A stretch of 15,077 nt of DNA from Rhodobacteraceae bacterium UBA6273 (GCA_002440625.1 DJUV01000300.1:1-15077), one strand, 5' to 3'; counted from the first letter of the stretch, positions 7,138-15,077 are shown. Notes: a model not told the origin generated them from the letters alone. Program-made: numbers and translations.

Positions 7138-7822
7138 CAAGCTGGAAGAAGAGCTTCTCAGGCAGCACGCGGACCAGCCACACGCCCAGGAAAACGGCAA
7201 GAGAGGCCGGCACCATCAGCGCCGCCGCGATCTTGAGGTCGCGGAAGGTGAGCGTGCCAAGCGCCCAGTACGGGATCAGCTTGATCGCGTTCACATAGGC
7301 GAAAAGCACCGTCGAGGTGCCGGCAAAGACCGCCTTGTCGAGCTTCAGCGGCAGCACATAGACCTGATAGGGCGGCGCTCCGGCATGACTGACGAAGCTG
7401 GTGAAGCCGGTGAGCGTGCCCCAGAAGATGCCGGGGCCGACCTCGGCCCGCTTCGCCGGCGCCTCCGGGCCGCGGCGCAAGAGCAGGCGAAGCGCAAAGC
7501 TCGCGCCGATCAGCCCGATCAGCCCCGTCACCAGCCGTTCCGGCACGAAAGCCGCCGTCGCCCAGCCCAGCGCCACGCCCAAGGTCGCCGCCGGGGCGAG
7601 GATCGCCAGCACCCGCCGGTCGAAGGCATGGCGGTAGGCGTAAAGCCCGAACATGTCCGACACGACATAGACCGGCAGCAAAAGCCCCGCCGCCGCAACC
7701 GGATGCATGACCAGCGCAAGGACCGGCACCGCCAGCATGCCGACAACCGGCAGCCCGCCCTTGCTCATGCCGACAAGTGCCGCCGCCACGACCGCGAGAC
7801 TCCAGAAAGCCGTCCCTTCCAT
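7076..7822 (-). CDS. TauE/SafE (TSUP) family membrane exporter
   Basis: This is a 248-residue, very hydrophobic protein with about eight helices. It shows the TSUP-type start (SLAVVAAALVGMSKGGLP) and a second-half repeat around GTLTGFTSFVSHAGAPP, characteristic of sulfite/sulfoacetate exporter-like permeases. The substrate cannot be read from the sequence. The frame is open to 7894, but the extra 24 residues are not family-like and cover an operator-like palindrome, so I prefer the ATG at 7822. Its ribosome-binding site is weak, so this start is moderately supported. The gene is divergent from mdh with a 160-bp shared upstream region, and its 3' end overlaps the small ORF at 6997-7137. A 238-bp gap separates it from mcl2, so it is probably a separate transcription unit. 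Confidence 0.85.
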   Translation of the reverse strand: MEGTAFWSLAVVAAALVGMSKGGLPVVGMLAVPVLALVMHPVAAAGLLLPVYVVSDMFGLYAYRHAFDRRVLAILAPAATLGVALGWATAAFVPERLVTGLIGLIGASFALRLLLRRGPEAPAKRAEVGPGIFWGTLTGFTSFVSHAGAPPYQVYVLPLKLDKAVFAGTSTVLFAYVNAIKLIPYWALGTLTFRDLKIAAALMVPASLAVFLGVWLVRVLPEKLFFQLVTWALLAVSLRLLWEAATGS

Positions 7823-7846
7823 GTCCCGCCGCGCGCTCCGGAATGC

Positions 7847-7860
7847 TGTTATCGGTAACG
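7847..7860. promoter_or_regulatory. LacI-type operator candidate between the exporter gene and mdh
   Basis: TGTTATCGGTAACG is a near-palindrome with a central CG, close in form to LacI/GalR-family operators such as the E. coli GntR site (TGTTACC...GGTAACA type). It lies 25 bp upstream of the preferred exporter start and about 122 bp upstream of mdh, so it could serve either gene. From memory, the Rhodobacter LacI-family regulator CceR controls central carbon genes; whether this is its site is inference. Confidence 0.4.
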
Positions 7861-7943
7861 GCATACCAAAGTACGCCGAAACCGCAAGCGCCACCCCTTT
7901 GCCGCATCGCAGCGCCCTTGCGCGGCGGGCCGCGAAGCTTTAA

Positions 7944-8945
<1,002 letters not shown>

Positions 8946-8954
8946 GCGGCTGAC

Positions 8955-10850
8955 ATGCCCGGACGCGCACCCGCCGTGGGTCTGACCGTCCCTTATGAAA
9001 ACGCAATGGTCGTGCCGCCCCCGGCACGGCCTTTTCAGGGGCGGGTACTGCCGGTAGCGGTCCTTGACCGCGAGGGCGAACCCGTCGCCGCCGCCGCCTG
9101 CGCCACCCACCGGTTTCAAAGCGCATCCTACCAACCGGATGCCGCATCTTTCGCCAAGGCTGGACGGCTCGGCGGGTCGTGGCTTTGGGGCGGCCTGTAC
9201 TCGCACCATTTCGGACACCAGATCACCCGCTCACTCGGTCGCCTCGCCGGGCTTGAGGGGCTCGACCGGCCGGACGGCATCCTCTTTGTGCGGCTTGACC
9301 GTCGCGCCGCCAAACGCGGGACCGCGGCACTTTTCCTCCGCCTTCTCGACGGGCTCGGCATCAACTGTCCCGTTCGCATCCTTACCGCACCAACCGAGGT
9401 CGAGCGGCTCCACATCGGCGCGGACCTCTTCGGCGAACAGACCGACTGCACAGCGGCGCCGGCCTATGTCGACTGGGCGCGCCGGCAATTCCTGCCGGAT
9501 GCGCCGCGGCCTGTTCCCGGAAGCCGCCTTTACGTCACCCGCAGCCGGCTTGATCCTTCGCTCGGGCGCATCCTCTGCGAAGACGCCCTCGAAGCGAACC
9601 TCGCCCGTCACGGCTACGACATCTTCGCCCCCGAGACGCACAGCGTGCCCGACCAGATCCGCCGCTATGCCGCAGCGGAAACCATCGTCACCACCGATGG
9701 ATCGCATGGCCATCTGATCGCCTTCGCCCGCCGGCCGGGCCAGCGCGTCCTCATGGTCGCGCGGCGGCAGGAAGCGCCTGCCTATCTCGTCAACCACCTT
9801 CAAAGCTTCGGCACCGGGCTGGCCGGCGCCGAGTTTCGGTACCTGAACGTTCTTCAGACCGAATGGTGGCCAAAGGAACGGGCCGACAACCGCTCGCTTG
9901 GCGAAATCGACTTTGCGGCGCTCCACCGCGAACTGGCGAATTGCGGCGCAATCTCTTCCGATGCTAGCATCCCCTGGACCGTCCCCGGCGAGGCAGAACT
10001 GGAACATTCCAGGGCGCGAGGCCTAAAGACGGGCGAGCAGTTGATCCCGGCAGACGAACGCCCCGCGTTTCTCGCCGAACTTCGTACGAGGCGAGCAATG
10101 ACCGCAGACCCTGTCACGAAAGCGCCCGACCTGGACCCGGTCCCGGCGATCGACGGCCTGCGGTATTTTCGCATGCTGTCCCGGCTCCACGGGCTGCTGA
10201 AACCCGAATGGTACCTTGAGATCGGCACCTTCACCGGGAAGAGCCTGGCGCTCGCCCAGGGCAACTACGTCGCCGTAGACCCGGAGTTCCGCATCGAGCA
10301 TCCGATTGTCAACGGACGCGCACGCGAGATGCTCCTGGTGCAGAAGACCAGCGACGACTTCTTCGCCTCTGACTTCCTCCGCCGCAACCGCATCGCCTTC
10401 AACCTGGCCTTCCTCGATGGGCTGCATCTCTTCGAGGCGCTGCTGCGCGACTTCATCAGCACCGAAAAGGCGATGGACCCCGGCGGCGTGATCCTTCTGC
10501 ACGACTGCTGCCCGACCACACGGCGCATGGCCGAACGCGACCGCCCGAAGGGGCTCTGGACCGGCGATGTCTGGAAGACCCTGCTGATCCTCCTCCGCCA
10601 CCGGCCCGACCTGAAGATCGAGGTGACGAATGCCGCGCCAACCGGCCTTGTGGTCATAAGCAACCTCAACCCGAAAAGCAGGACGCTCGAGAGGTGCTAC
10701 GCCAAGGTCCTGGCCGAGTTTTCGCCACTGTCTCTAGACGACCTGCCGGGCGGCGTCGGCGGCCTTTACCGTCATTTCGACCTGAAGGCGCCAGAGGCGG
10801 TCCTTGCCGCCCTCGCCACGACCGGCAAGGCGATTCTGGCGGCGGACTGA
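8955..10850 (+). CDS. Bifunctional GT61 glycosyltransferase / SAM-dependent methyltransferase fusion
   Basis: This 631-residue protein has no signal peptide or membrane segment. Residues about 65-330 match the GT61 (DUF563) glycosyltransferase pattern: an N-terminal H-rich stretch (LYSHHFGH, 81-88), then RLYVTRSRL (191-199), EDALEANLARHGYDIFAPE (209-227), DQIRRYAAAETIVTTDGSHG (233-252) and LMVARR. A linker of about 65 residues leads to a class I methyltransferase at 398-610 with LEIGTFTGKS (421-430), VAVDPEF (439-445), FLDGLH (486-491), LLHDC (514-518) and WTGDVWK (535-541). The second domain is paralogous to the 72-890 protein. The start is 9 bp after mdh with a weak ribosome-binding site; an ATG at 9006 is an alternative. 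It probably modifies a glycan. Donor and acceptor are unknown. Confidence 0.85.
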   Translation: MPGRAPAVGLTVPYENAMVVPPPARPFQGRVLPVAVLDREGEPVAAAACATHRFQSASYQPDAASFAKAGRLGGSWLWGGLYSHHFGHQITRSLGRLAGLEGLDRPDGILFVRLDRRAAKRGTAALFLRLLDGLGINCPVRILTAPTEVERLHIGADLFGEQTDCTAAPAYVDWARRQFLPDAPRPVPGSRLYVTRSRLDPSLGRILCEDALEANLARHGYDIFAPETHSVPDQIRRYAAAETIVTTDGSHGHLIAFARRPGQRVLMVARRQEAPAYLVNHLQSFGTGLAGAEFRYLNVLQTEWWPKERADNRSLGEIDFAALHRELANCGAISSDASIPWTVPGEAELEHSRARGLKTGEQLIPADERPAFLAELRTRRAMTADPVTKAPDLDPVPAIDGLRYFRMLSRLHGLLKPEWYLEIGTFTGKSLALAQGNYVAVDPEFRIEHPIVNGRAREMLLVQKTSDDFFASDFLRRNRIAFNLAFLDGLHLFEALLRDFISTEKAMDPGGVILLHDCCPTTRRMAERDRPKGLWTGDVWKTLLILLRHRPDLKIEVTNAAPTGLVVISNLNPKSRTLERCYAKVLAEFSPLSLDDLPGGVGGLYRHFDLKAPEAVLAALATTGKAILAAD

Positions 10851-10865
10851 CGCCCGCGGCGCAAT

Positions 10866-10894
10866 GTGATCACACAAAAAAACGCCGTGATCAC
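10866..10894 (+). promoter_or_regulatory. Paired GTGATCAC palindromes upstream of sucC
   Basis: Perfect GTGATCAC boxes lie at 10866-10873 and 10887-10894, 21 bp apart, with a seven-A tract in the 13-bp spacer. The gene-proximal box extends to CGTGATCACAAAT, identical over 13 bases to the proximal box before sdhC. The pair is 108 bp upstream of the sucC ATG and 16 bp after the stop of the fusion gene, so sucC appears to have its own regulated promoter even if mdh transcription reads through. No further copies of the 8-mer were noticed in the window. Confidence 0.72.
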
Positions 10895-11001
10895 AAATTC
10901 GCCTATTTCCGCCCTTTGCACGTTTTTTTCGCATTTATCGTTTCGCCCCGGCGCTTTGATATGCCATGACCGGCGCAATCCTAGCGAAACGGGGATCAGC
11001 G

Positions 11002-12195
11002 ATGAACATCCATGAATATCAGGCCAAGGCCCTCCTGCGCAGCTACGGCGCGCCGGTCTCGGACGGCCGCCCGGTCCTGAAAGCCGAAGAGGCGAAAACG
11101 GCAGCGGGCGAGATGGACGGCCCCCTCTGGGTCGTGAAGGCGCAGATCCACGCCGGCGGGCGCGGCAAGGGCAAGTTCAAGGAAGCGGAAGCCGGCGAAA
11201 AGGGCGGTGTCCGGCTGGCGAAGTCAGTTGAAGAGGCGGCAGCACTCGCCAAGCAGATGCTCGGCCGCACGCTCGTCACCCACCAGACCGGCCCGGCGGG
11301 CAAGCAGGTCAACCGCATCTATATCGAGGACGGCAGCGACATCGCGCGCGAGTTGTACCTCGCACTGCTGGTCGACCGCCAGACCAGCCGCATCGCCTTT
11401 GTCTGCTCGACCGAAGGCGGCATGGATATCGAGGAAGTGGCGCATAACACGCCCGAAAAGATCCTGACCTTCTCGGTCGATCCCGCCTCGGGCCTTTCGG
11501 ATTTCCACGGCCGCCGCGTCGCCTTTGCGCTTGGGCTTGAGGGCAATCAGGTCAAGCAATGCGTGGCGCTCATCAAGACGCTCTACCGTCTCTTCGTCGA
11601 GAAGGACATGGAGATGCTTGAGATCAACCCCCTGATCGTCGGCAAGGACGGCAACCTCAAATGCCTCGACGCCAAGATGGGCTTCGACGGCAACGCCATC
11701 TACCGCCACCCCGACATCGCCGCTTTGCGCGACGAGACCGAGGAAGACCCGAAGGAACTCGCCGCGTCGAAGTTCGACCTCAACTATATCGCGCTGGAAG
11801 GCGAGATTGGCTGCATGGTCAATGGCGCGGGCCTTGCCATGGCGACGATGGACATCATCAAGCTTTACGGCGCGGAGCCCGCCAACTTCCTTGACGTCGG
11901 CGGTGGCGCCACCAAGGAAAAGGTGACGGAAGCCTTCAAGATCATCACCTCCGACCCGAACGTCAAAGGCATCCTCGTCAACATCTTCGGCGGCATCATG
12001 CGCTGCGACATCATCGCCGAAGGCATCGTGGCGGCGGTGAAGGAGGTCGGCCTCAAGGTGCCGCTGGTCGTCCGGCTTGAAGGGACGAACGTCGAACTTG
12101 GCAAGAAGATCATCAACGAAAGCGGCCTCAACGTGATCGCGGCGGATGATCTGAAGGACGGCGCCGAGAAGATCGTGAAGGCGGTAAAGGGATGA
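11002..12195 (+). CDS. sucC: Succinyl-CoA synthetase (ADP-forming) beta subunit
   Basis: SucC pairs with SucD to convert succinyl-CoA to succinate with substrate-level phosphorylation. The 397-residue protein has an N-terminal ATP-grasp region with K46 and the nucleotide loop GRGKGK (53-58). Mg-nucleotide residues E207 and N209 (LEINPL) and D223 ([11 protein letters not shown]) follow, and the C-terminal ligase domain has [10 protein letters not shown] and the phosphate-binding loop [14 protein letters not shown] (329-342). The frame is open from 10966, but I use the ATG at 11002 because it gives the standard start [12 protein letters not shown] and GGGGA lies 8 bases before it. Paired GTGATCAC boxes lie upstream. 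Its stop overlaps the next gene's start by 4 bp (ATGA). Confidence 0.98.
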   Translation: MNIHEYQAKALLRSYGAPVSDGRPVLKAEEAKTAAGEMDGPLWVVKAQIHAGGRGKGKFKEAEAGEKGGVRLAKSVEEAAALAKQMLGRTLVTHQTGPAGKQVNRIYIEDGSDIARELYLALLVDRQTSRIAFVCSTEGGMDIEEVAHNTPEKILTFSVDPASGLSDFHGRRVAFALGLEGNQVKQCVALIKTLYRLFVEKDMEMLEINPLIVGKDGNLKCLDAKMGFDGNAIYRHPDIAALRDETEEDPKELAASKFDLNYIALEGEIGCMVNGAGLAMATMDIIKLYGAEPANFLDVGGGATKEKVTEAFKIITSDPNVKGILVNIFGGIMRCDIIAEGIVAAVKEVGLKVPLVVRLEGTNVELGKKIINESGLNVIAADDLKDGAEKIVKAVKG

Positions 12196-12659
12196 GACTT
12201 CGCTTGCATGCGTTCTGTCTCGCAATGGCGGCAATGCCATTCGTCGCGCATGCAAGCGAGCGACAGCCGATAGCCGCGCAGAAGGGGATAGAACTTTGGC
12301 AGCGCTACTGCATGAGCTATTCGCGCGACTACACTGACATCGTCAATTTCTTCAAAACTTTCAATGAGTTTGAGGCGGTCGGCGAGAACTGGTTTGCTGC
12401 GCGCAAGGTCGCATTCGATGTAGGCTTTATGCTGTTTGAAGACAGCGGCCGTGGTCCCTGCACCGTCGTATTTGTACCATCTGAATCGACTGATGAAGCC
12501 GCGACAGCACTTGAGAGGCAGATCTATGCACTTGATGCGAACGCTTTTAGAAATCGAGAAGGACAGTTCACTTTCGTGCTCATGGCCACGCGTTTCACCG
12601 TAATTCCAACCTACGACGCGAAAGAGAACATCGTGTCGCTAACCCTAGTCCGGGAGTAG
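12192..12659 (+). CDS. Small secreted protein of unknown function between sucC and sucD
   Basis: I do not recognise the family of this 155-residue protein. A signal peptide is clear: [21 protein letters not shown], with probable cleavage after residue 21. The mature protein has two cysteines, C40 and C90, that could form a disulfide, and an aromatic-rich segment at about 50-85. It has no lipobox and no further membrane helix. The ATG overlaps the sucC stop by 4 bp (ATGA), so translation is probably coupled, and sucD follows 9 bp after its stop. Four 60-base blocks that I counted inside it are about 50-57% GC, against about 67% for a counted block of sucC, and codons such as TTT, AAA and AAT are more common. 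This suggests later acquisition. The first 70 bases contain a perfect 13-bp inverted repeat. Confidence 0.78.
   Translation: MRLRLHAFCLAMAAMPFVAHASERQPIAAQKGIELWQRYCMSYSRDYTDIVNFFKTFNEFEAVGENWFAARKVAFDVGFMLFEDSGRGPCTVVFVPSESTDEAATALERQIYALDANAFRNREGQFTFVLMATRFTVIPTYDAKENIVSLTLVRE
12200..12259 (+). repeat. 13-bp perfect inverted repeat at the sucC / secreted-protein junction
   Basis: TCGCTTGCATGCG (12200-12212) and CGCATGCAAGCGA (12247-12259) are exact reverse complements, separated by 34 bases. In RNA they would form a 13-bp stem starting 5 bases after the sucC stop and covering the signal-peptide codons of the next gene. There is no following U-tract, so it is not a standard terminator. It could slow ribosomes or alter mRNA stability between sucC and sucD. 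Confidence 0.6.
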
Positions 12660-12668
12660 CAGAAGAAA

Positions 12669-13553
12669 ATGTCCGTACTCGTCGACAAGAACACCAAGGT
12701 CATCTGCCAGGGCCTGACCGGCTCGCAAGGCACCTTCCACACCGAACAGGCCATCGCCTACGGCACCCGGATGGTTGGCGGCGTGACGCCCGGCAAGGGC
12801 GGCATCACCCATATCGGCCTGCCGGTCTACAATTCGGTGCATGAGGCCAAGGCGATGACCGGCGCCAACGCGACCGTCATCTACGTGCCGCCGCCCTTCG
12901 CCGCGGACTCCATTCTGGAGGCCATCGACGCCGAAATGCCGGTGATCGTGGCGATCACCGAGGGCATCCCGGTCCTTGACATGATGAAGGTGAAGCGCGC
13001 GCTCGAAGGGTCGAAGTCCACCCTGATCGGCCCGAACTGCCCCGGCATCATGACCCCCGGCGAATGCAAGATCGGCATCATGCCCGGCAGCATCTTCAAG
13101 CGCGGCTCGGTCGGCGTCGTCTCCCGCTCCGGCACGCTGACCTATGAGGCGGTCAAGCAGACCTCGGACGTGGGCCTTGGCCAGTCCTCCGCCGTCGGCA
13201 TTGGCGGCGACCCGATCAAGGGGACGGAGCATATCGACGTCCTCGAATGGTTCCTCGCCGATGATGAAACCCAGTCCATCATCATGATCGGCGAGATCGG
13301 CGGTTCCGCCGAAGAGGAAGCCGCCCAGTTCCTGAAGGACGAGGCCAAGCGCGGGCGCAAGAAGCCGGTCGCGGGCTTCATCGCGGGGCGCACCGCGCCG
13401 AAGGGCCGCCGCATGGGCCATGCCGGCGCCATCGTGGCGGGCGGCAAGGGCGATGCGGAATCGAAGATCGAGGCGATGAAATCCGCCGGGATCATCGTCG
13501 CCGACAGCCCGGCAACGCTCGGCGAAGCGGTTCTGAAGGCGATCAAGGGGTAA
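12669..13553 (+). CDS. sucD: Succinyl-CoA synthetase (ADP-forming) alpha subunit
   Basis: The alpha subunit carries the CoA-binding domain and the phosphohistidine of succinyl-CoA synthetase. At 294 residues it is full length. The CoA-binding Rossmann start is [10 protein letters not shown] (15-24), GPNCPG with C124 is at 121-126, and the phosphate loop SRSGTLTYE is at 152-160. E209 (IGEIGG) and phosphohistidine H251 ([10 protein letters not shown]) match E. coli E208 and H246. The start is preceded by a weak AGAAGAAA ribosome-binding stretch, 9 bp after the low-GC secreted-protein gene. Since SucC and SucD assemble 1:1, a 468-bp gene separating them is unusual. A UUCG hairpin follows directly after the stop. 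Confidence 0.98.
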   Translation: MSVLVDKNTKVICQGLTGSQGTFHTEQAIAYGTRMVGGVTPGKGGITHIGLPVYNSVHEAKAMTGANATVIYVPPPFAADSILEAIDAEMPVIVAITEGIPVLDMMKVKRALEGSKSTLIGPNCPGIMTPGECKIGIMPGSIFKRGSVGVVSRSGTLTYEAVKQTSDVGLGQSSAVGIGGDPIKGTEHIDVLEWFLADDETQSIIMIGEIGGSAEEEAAQFLKDEAKRGRKKPVAGFIAGRTAPKGRRMGHAGAIVAGGKGDAESKIEAMKSAGIIVADSPATLGEAVLKAIKG

Positions 13554-13554
13554 G

Positions 13555-13579
13555 GGCGCGCCCCTTCGGGGGCGTCGCC
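13555..13579 (+). other. UUCG-tetraloop hairpin immediately after sucD
   Basis: CGCCCC-TTCG-GGGGCG (13559-13574) forms a 6-bp GC stem closed by C-G on a UUCG tetraloop, an exceptionally stable RNA fold. An outer GGCG/CGCC pairing (13555-13558 with 13576-13579) extends it to 10 bp with one bulged U. No U-tract follows and the sulfotransferase gene begins 16 bp later, so it is more likely an RNA-stability or processing element, or a leaky terminator, than a true end of transcription. Confidence 0.65.
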
Positions 13580-13595
13580 GGAGGGTGACAAGGTC

Positions 13596-14315
13596 ATGCC
13601 GATCTTCCGCATCAACGACAAGCTGCACTACTACGCCCATGTGCCGAAATGCGCCGGCACGTCGGTCGAGGCCTATCTCGCCAGGCGCTTCGGCCCCTTG
13701 GCCTTCGTCAACACCCGGCACCTCGCCGATCCCGAGCCGCAGCGCTGGACGAAATCCTCGCCGCAGCACCTGCCGCTCGACGCCTTCCACAAGCTGGTGC
13801 CGGAAGGCTGGATCGCCTCCTCCTTCGCCGTGGTCCGCCACCCGCTGAAACGCCTCGTCTCGGCCTTCCAGTTCCAGGTCGAGGTCGAGGGCACGGTGGC
13901 GCCGCTCTGGTCCATCGACGAATGGTTCGACGACTGGCTGAAGCGCAAGGACGCCGAGCCCTTCGGCTATGACAATCACATCCGCCCGATGGCCGACCTC
14001 GTCCCCGCCGATGCGGCGTGGTTCCAGATGGAAAGCGGGCTTGACGAGGTCGTCGCCCATCTCGACCGGCTGGCGGGCAACAAGGAGGGCGAACGCACCA
14101 TCACGCCCGAGAATGTCCGCAAGAAGAAGATGGGAACCGATGCCGCGCGGCTGAGGCCTTCGCCCGAAACGCTGGCGCGGATCGCCGACTACTACGCCGA
14201 GGACTTCCGCCGCTTCGGCTATTCCATCGACCATATCCCGAAGTCCGCCCACGCCGCGCCCAAGCCGCAGGGCCTCAAGGGCCTCGTCGGATCTCTGATC
14301 GGGAGGCGTGGATGA
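13596..14315 (+). CDS. Sulfotransferase-family protein (Sulfotransfer_2-like) between sucD and sucA
   Basis: The 239-residue protein carries both PAPS-binding signatures of sulfotransferases. The 5'-phosphosulfate loop is HVPKCAGTSVE (15-25, with K18 and the T22/S23 pair). The 3'-phosphate motif is FAVVRHPLKRLVSAF (77-91, with R81 and S89). There is no signal peptide or membrane helix, unlike Golgi carbohydrate sulfotransferases, so it is probably cytosolic. The C-terminus is basic and Gly-rich. The acceptor is unknown; glycan or lipid sulfation is possible, and some family members have lost activity. The start at 13596 is supported by GGAGGG and AAGG upstream. It lies 42 bp after sucD, across a strong hairpin, and 101 bp before sucA, so it is probably in the suc transcript. 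Confidence 0.82.
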   Translation: MPIFRINDKLHYYAHVPKCAGTSVEAYLARRFGPLAFVNTRHLADPEPQRWTKSSPQHLPLDAFHKLVPEGWIASSFAVVRHPLKRLVSAFQFQVEVEGTVAPLWSIDEWFDDWLKRKDAEPFGYDNHIRPMADLVPADAAWFQMESGLDEVVAHLDRLAGNKEGERTITPENVRKKKMGTDAARLRPSPETLARIADYYAEDFRRFGYSIDHIPKSAHAAPKPQGLKGLVGSLIGRRG

Positions 14316-14360
14316 ATTTCCGGCCCCGAATGACTATCTCCCCTGTCGGGTCCCAACGGC

Positions 14361-14405
14361 CCCGGCTTTCCCCCATCATGACAGGAGCGCCCCGCGAAAG
14401 CCGGG
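14361..14405 (+). promoter_or_regulatory. 10-bp inverted repeat in the sucA leader
   Basis: CCCGGCTTTC (14361-14370) and GAAAGCCGGG (14396-14405) are exact reverse complements with a 25-base loop. The right arm ends 11 bases before the sucA ATG and covers the only purine-rich stretch that could serve as its Shine-Dalgarno. A minimal ORF of 11 codons (14378-14413) starts in the loop and ends 3 bases before sucA. Together these suggest a translation-control leader. An AGGAG in the loop is too far away to act directly. Confidence 0.45.
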
Positions 14406-14416
14406 CGGTATAGATC

Positions 14417-15077
14417 ATGACCGACCAATCCCCCAACGACCAATTCGCCGCCTCGTCCTTCCTGCAGGGCCACAATGCGGAATATGTCGAACAGCTTTAC
14501 GCCCGCTATGCCGCCGATCCCTCGGCGGTCGATCAAAGCTGGGCCACTTTCTTCCGCTCCCTCGGCGACAGCGAAACCGTCGTCCGCAAGGAAGCCGAAG
14601 GCGCCTCCTGGGGCCGGGCCGACTGGCCGCCGGTGCCGTCGGATGAACTGACCTCGGCGCTGACCGGTGAATGGCCGCAGGCGAAAGAGGTCAAGGGCGC
14701 GGGCGACAAGATCAGGGCCAAGGCCACCGAACAGGGCGTCGCCGTCTCGGAAGACCAGATCAAGCGCGCCGTTCTCGACTCTATCCGCGCGCTCATGATC
14801 ATCCGCGCCTACCGGATCAGGGGCCATCTCGTCGCCGACCTCGACCCCTTGGGCATGCGCGAGGAAAACCCGCATCCAGAGCTTGACCCGGCAAGCTACG
14901 GCTTCACCGAGGCCGACATGGACCGGCCGATCTTCATCGACCAGGTGCTGGGGCTGGATTTCGCCTCGATGCGCGAGATCCTCGAGATCGTGCGCCGCAC
15001 CTATTGCGGCACCTTCGCGCTGCAATACATGCACATCTCCGACCCCGAGCAGGCCGGCTGGCTGAAGGAGCGGATCG
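14417..15077 (+). CDS. sucA: 2-oxoglutarate dehydrogenase E1 component, N-terminal part (runs off window)
   Basis: SucA is the thiamine-diphosphate E1 subunit that decarboxylates 2-oxoglutarate on its way to succinyl-CoA. The frame is open from the ATG at 14417 to the window end, giving 220 residues of a protein normally close to 1,000. The start MTDQSPNDQF leads into the E1 N-terminal segment FLQGHNAEYVEQLYARY (15-31) and SWATFFRSLGD (41-51), which in E. coli helps anchor E1 to the E2 core. The catalytic part begins at about 120 with IRALMIIRAYRIRGHLVADLDPLG (split across 123-146) and continues through the YMHISDPEQ block (204-212). Thiamine-binding residues lie beyond the window. The leader contains a 10-bp inverted repeat. 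It follows the sulfotransferase gene by 101 bp, and sucB would be expected next. Confidence 0.95.
   Translation, partial: MTDQSPNDQFAASSFLQGHNAEYVEQLYARYAADPSAVDQSWATFFRSLGDSETVVRKEAEGASWGRADWPPVPSDELTSALTGEWPQAKEVKGAGDKIRAKATEQGVAVSEDQIKRAVLDSIRALMIIRAYRIRGHLVADLDPLGMREENPHPELDPASYGFTEADMDRPIFIDQVLGLDFASMREILEIVRRTYCGTFALQYMHISDPEQAGWLKERI

Noticed and set aside
7921..7934. CGCGG-CGGG-CCGCG hairpin upstream of mdh
   Set aside because: The 5-bp GC stem is easily met by chance at this GC content and has no further supporting feature.
10866..10894. CRP/FNR-type site before sucC
   Set aside because: The half-sites TGTGA and TCACA abut with no 6-bp gap, and there is no TTGAT-N4-ATCAA, so the standard CRP or FNR geometry is missing.
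10966..11001. Upstream in-frame ATG for sucC
   Set aside because: SucC proteins begin MNIHEYQAK, and GGGGA is well placed only for the ATG at 11002.
11224..12255. 343-codon open frame on the minus strand opposite sucC
   Set aside because: Shadow of sucC; Asp/Val/Arg-rich with no domain, and no credible upstream signals.
12645..14252. 535-codon open frame on the minus strand opposite sucD and the sulfotransferase gene
   Set aside because: It spans two real genes and the UUCG hairpin between them, with low-complexity Arg/Gly/Ala composition; long antisense frames are expected at this GC content.

Overview
The window is GC-rich chromosomal DNA of an alphaproteobacterium, almost certainly from the order Rhodobacterales (Rhodobacter/Paracoccus relatives). 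The evidence is the gene content and order: a TCA-cycle locus in which the sdh operon, ethylmalonyl-CoA pathway genes (mesaconyl-CoA hydratase and a CitE-like malyl-CoA thioesterase), mdh, and sucC-sucD-sucA lie side by side. From memory, Rhodobacter sphaeroides has the same arrangement. No rRNA, tRNA, CRISPR array, phage or insertion sequence was seen.

Layout. The left half is on the minus strand. Reading leftwards from about 7.8 kb it carries a TauE/SafE-type exporter (7076-7822), malyl-CoA thioesterase mcl2 (5980-6837), an NnrU-family membrane protein (5383-5940) and mesaconyl-CoA hydratase mch (4347-5375). A promoter region (4124-4346) follows, then the sdh operon: sdhC, sdhD, sdhA, a secreted protein of unknown function (940-1539), a class I methyltransferase (72-890) and the first 20 codons of sdhB (1-62). 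The right half is on the plus strand: mdh (7983-8945), a GT61 glycosyltransferase-methyltransferase fusion (8955-10850), a promoter region (10851-11001), sucC, a second secreted protein of unknown function (12192-12659), sucD, a sulfotransferase-like gene (13596-14315) and the 5' part of sucA (14417 to the window end). A 46-codon ORF with a strong Shine-Dalgarno lies at 6997-7137.

How the genes fit together. SdhABCD, Mdh, SucCD and SucA cover four consecutive TCA reactions (2-oxoglutarate to succinyl-CoA to succinate, and malate to oxaloacetate). Mch and Mcl2 belong to the ethylmalonyl-CoA route for acetyl-CoA assimilation, which feeds glyoxylate, malate and succinate into the same cycle.

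Most unusual points. First, the sdhC and sucC promoter regions each contain two perfect GTGATCAC palindromes, in both cases exactly 21 bp apart with an A-tract between them, which points to one regulator acting on both operons. Second, non-metabolic genes are lodged inside the TCA operons: two paralogous methyltransferase domains (one alone in sdh, one fused to GT61 behind mdh), a sulfotransferase-like protein between sucD and sucA, and two signal-peptide proteins joined to sdhA and sucC by overlapping stop/start codons. The sucC-sucD insert has visibly lower GC than its neighbours. Several strong RNA hairpins lie at the junctions of the suc operon.
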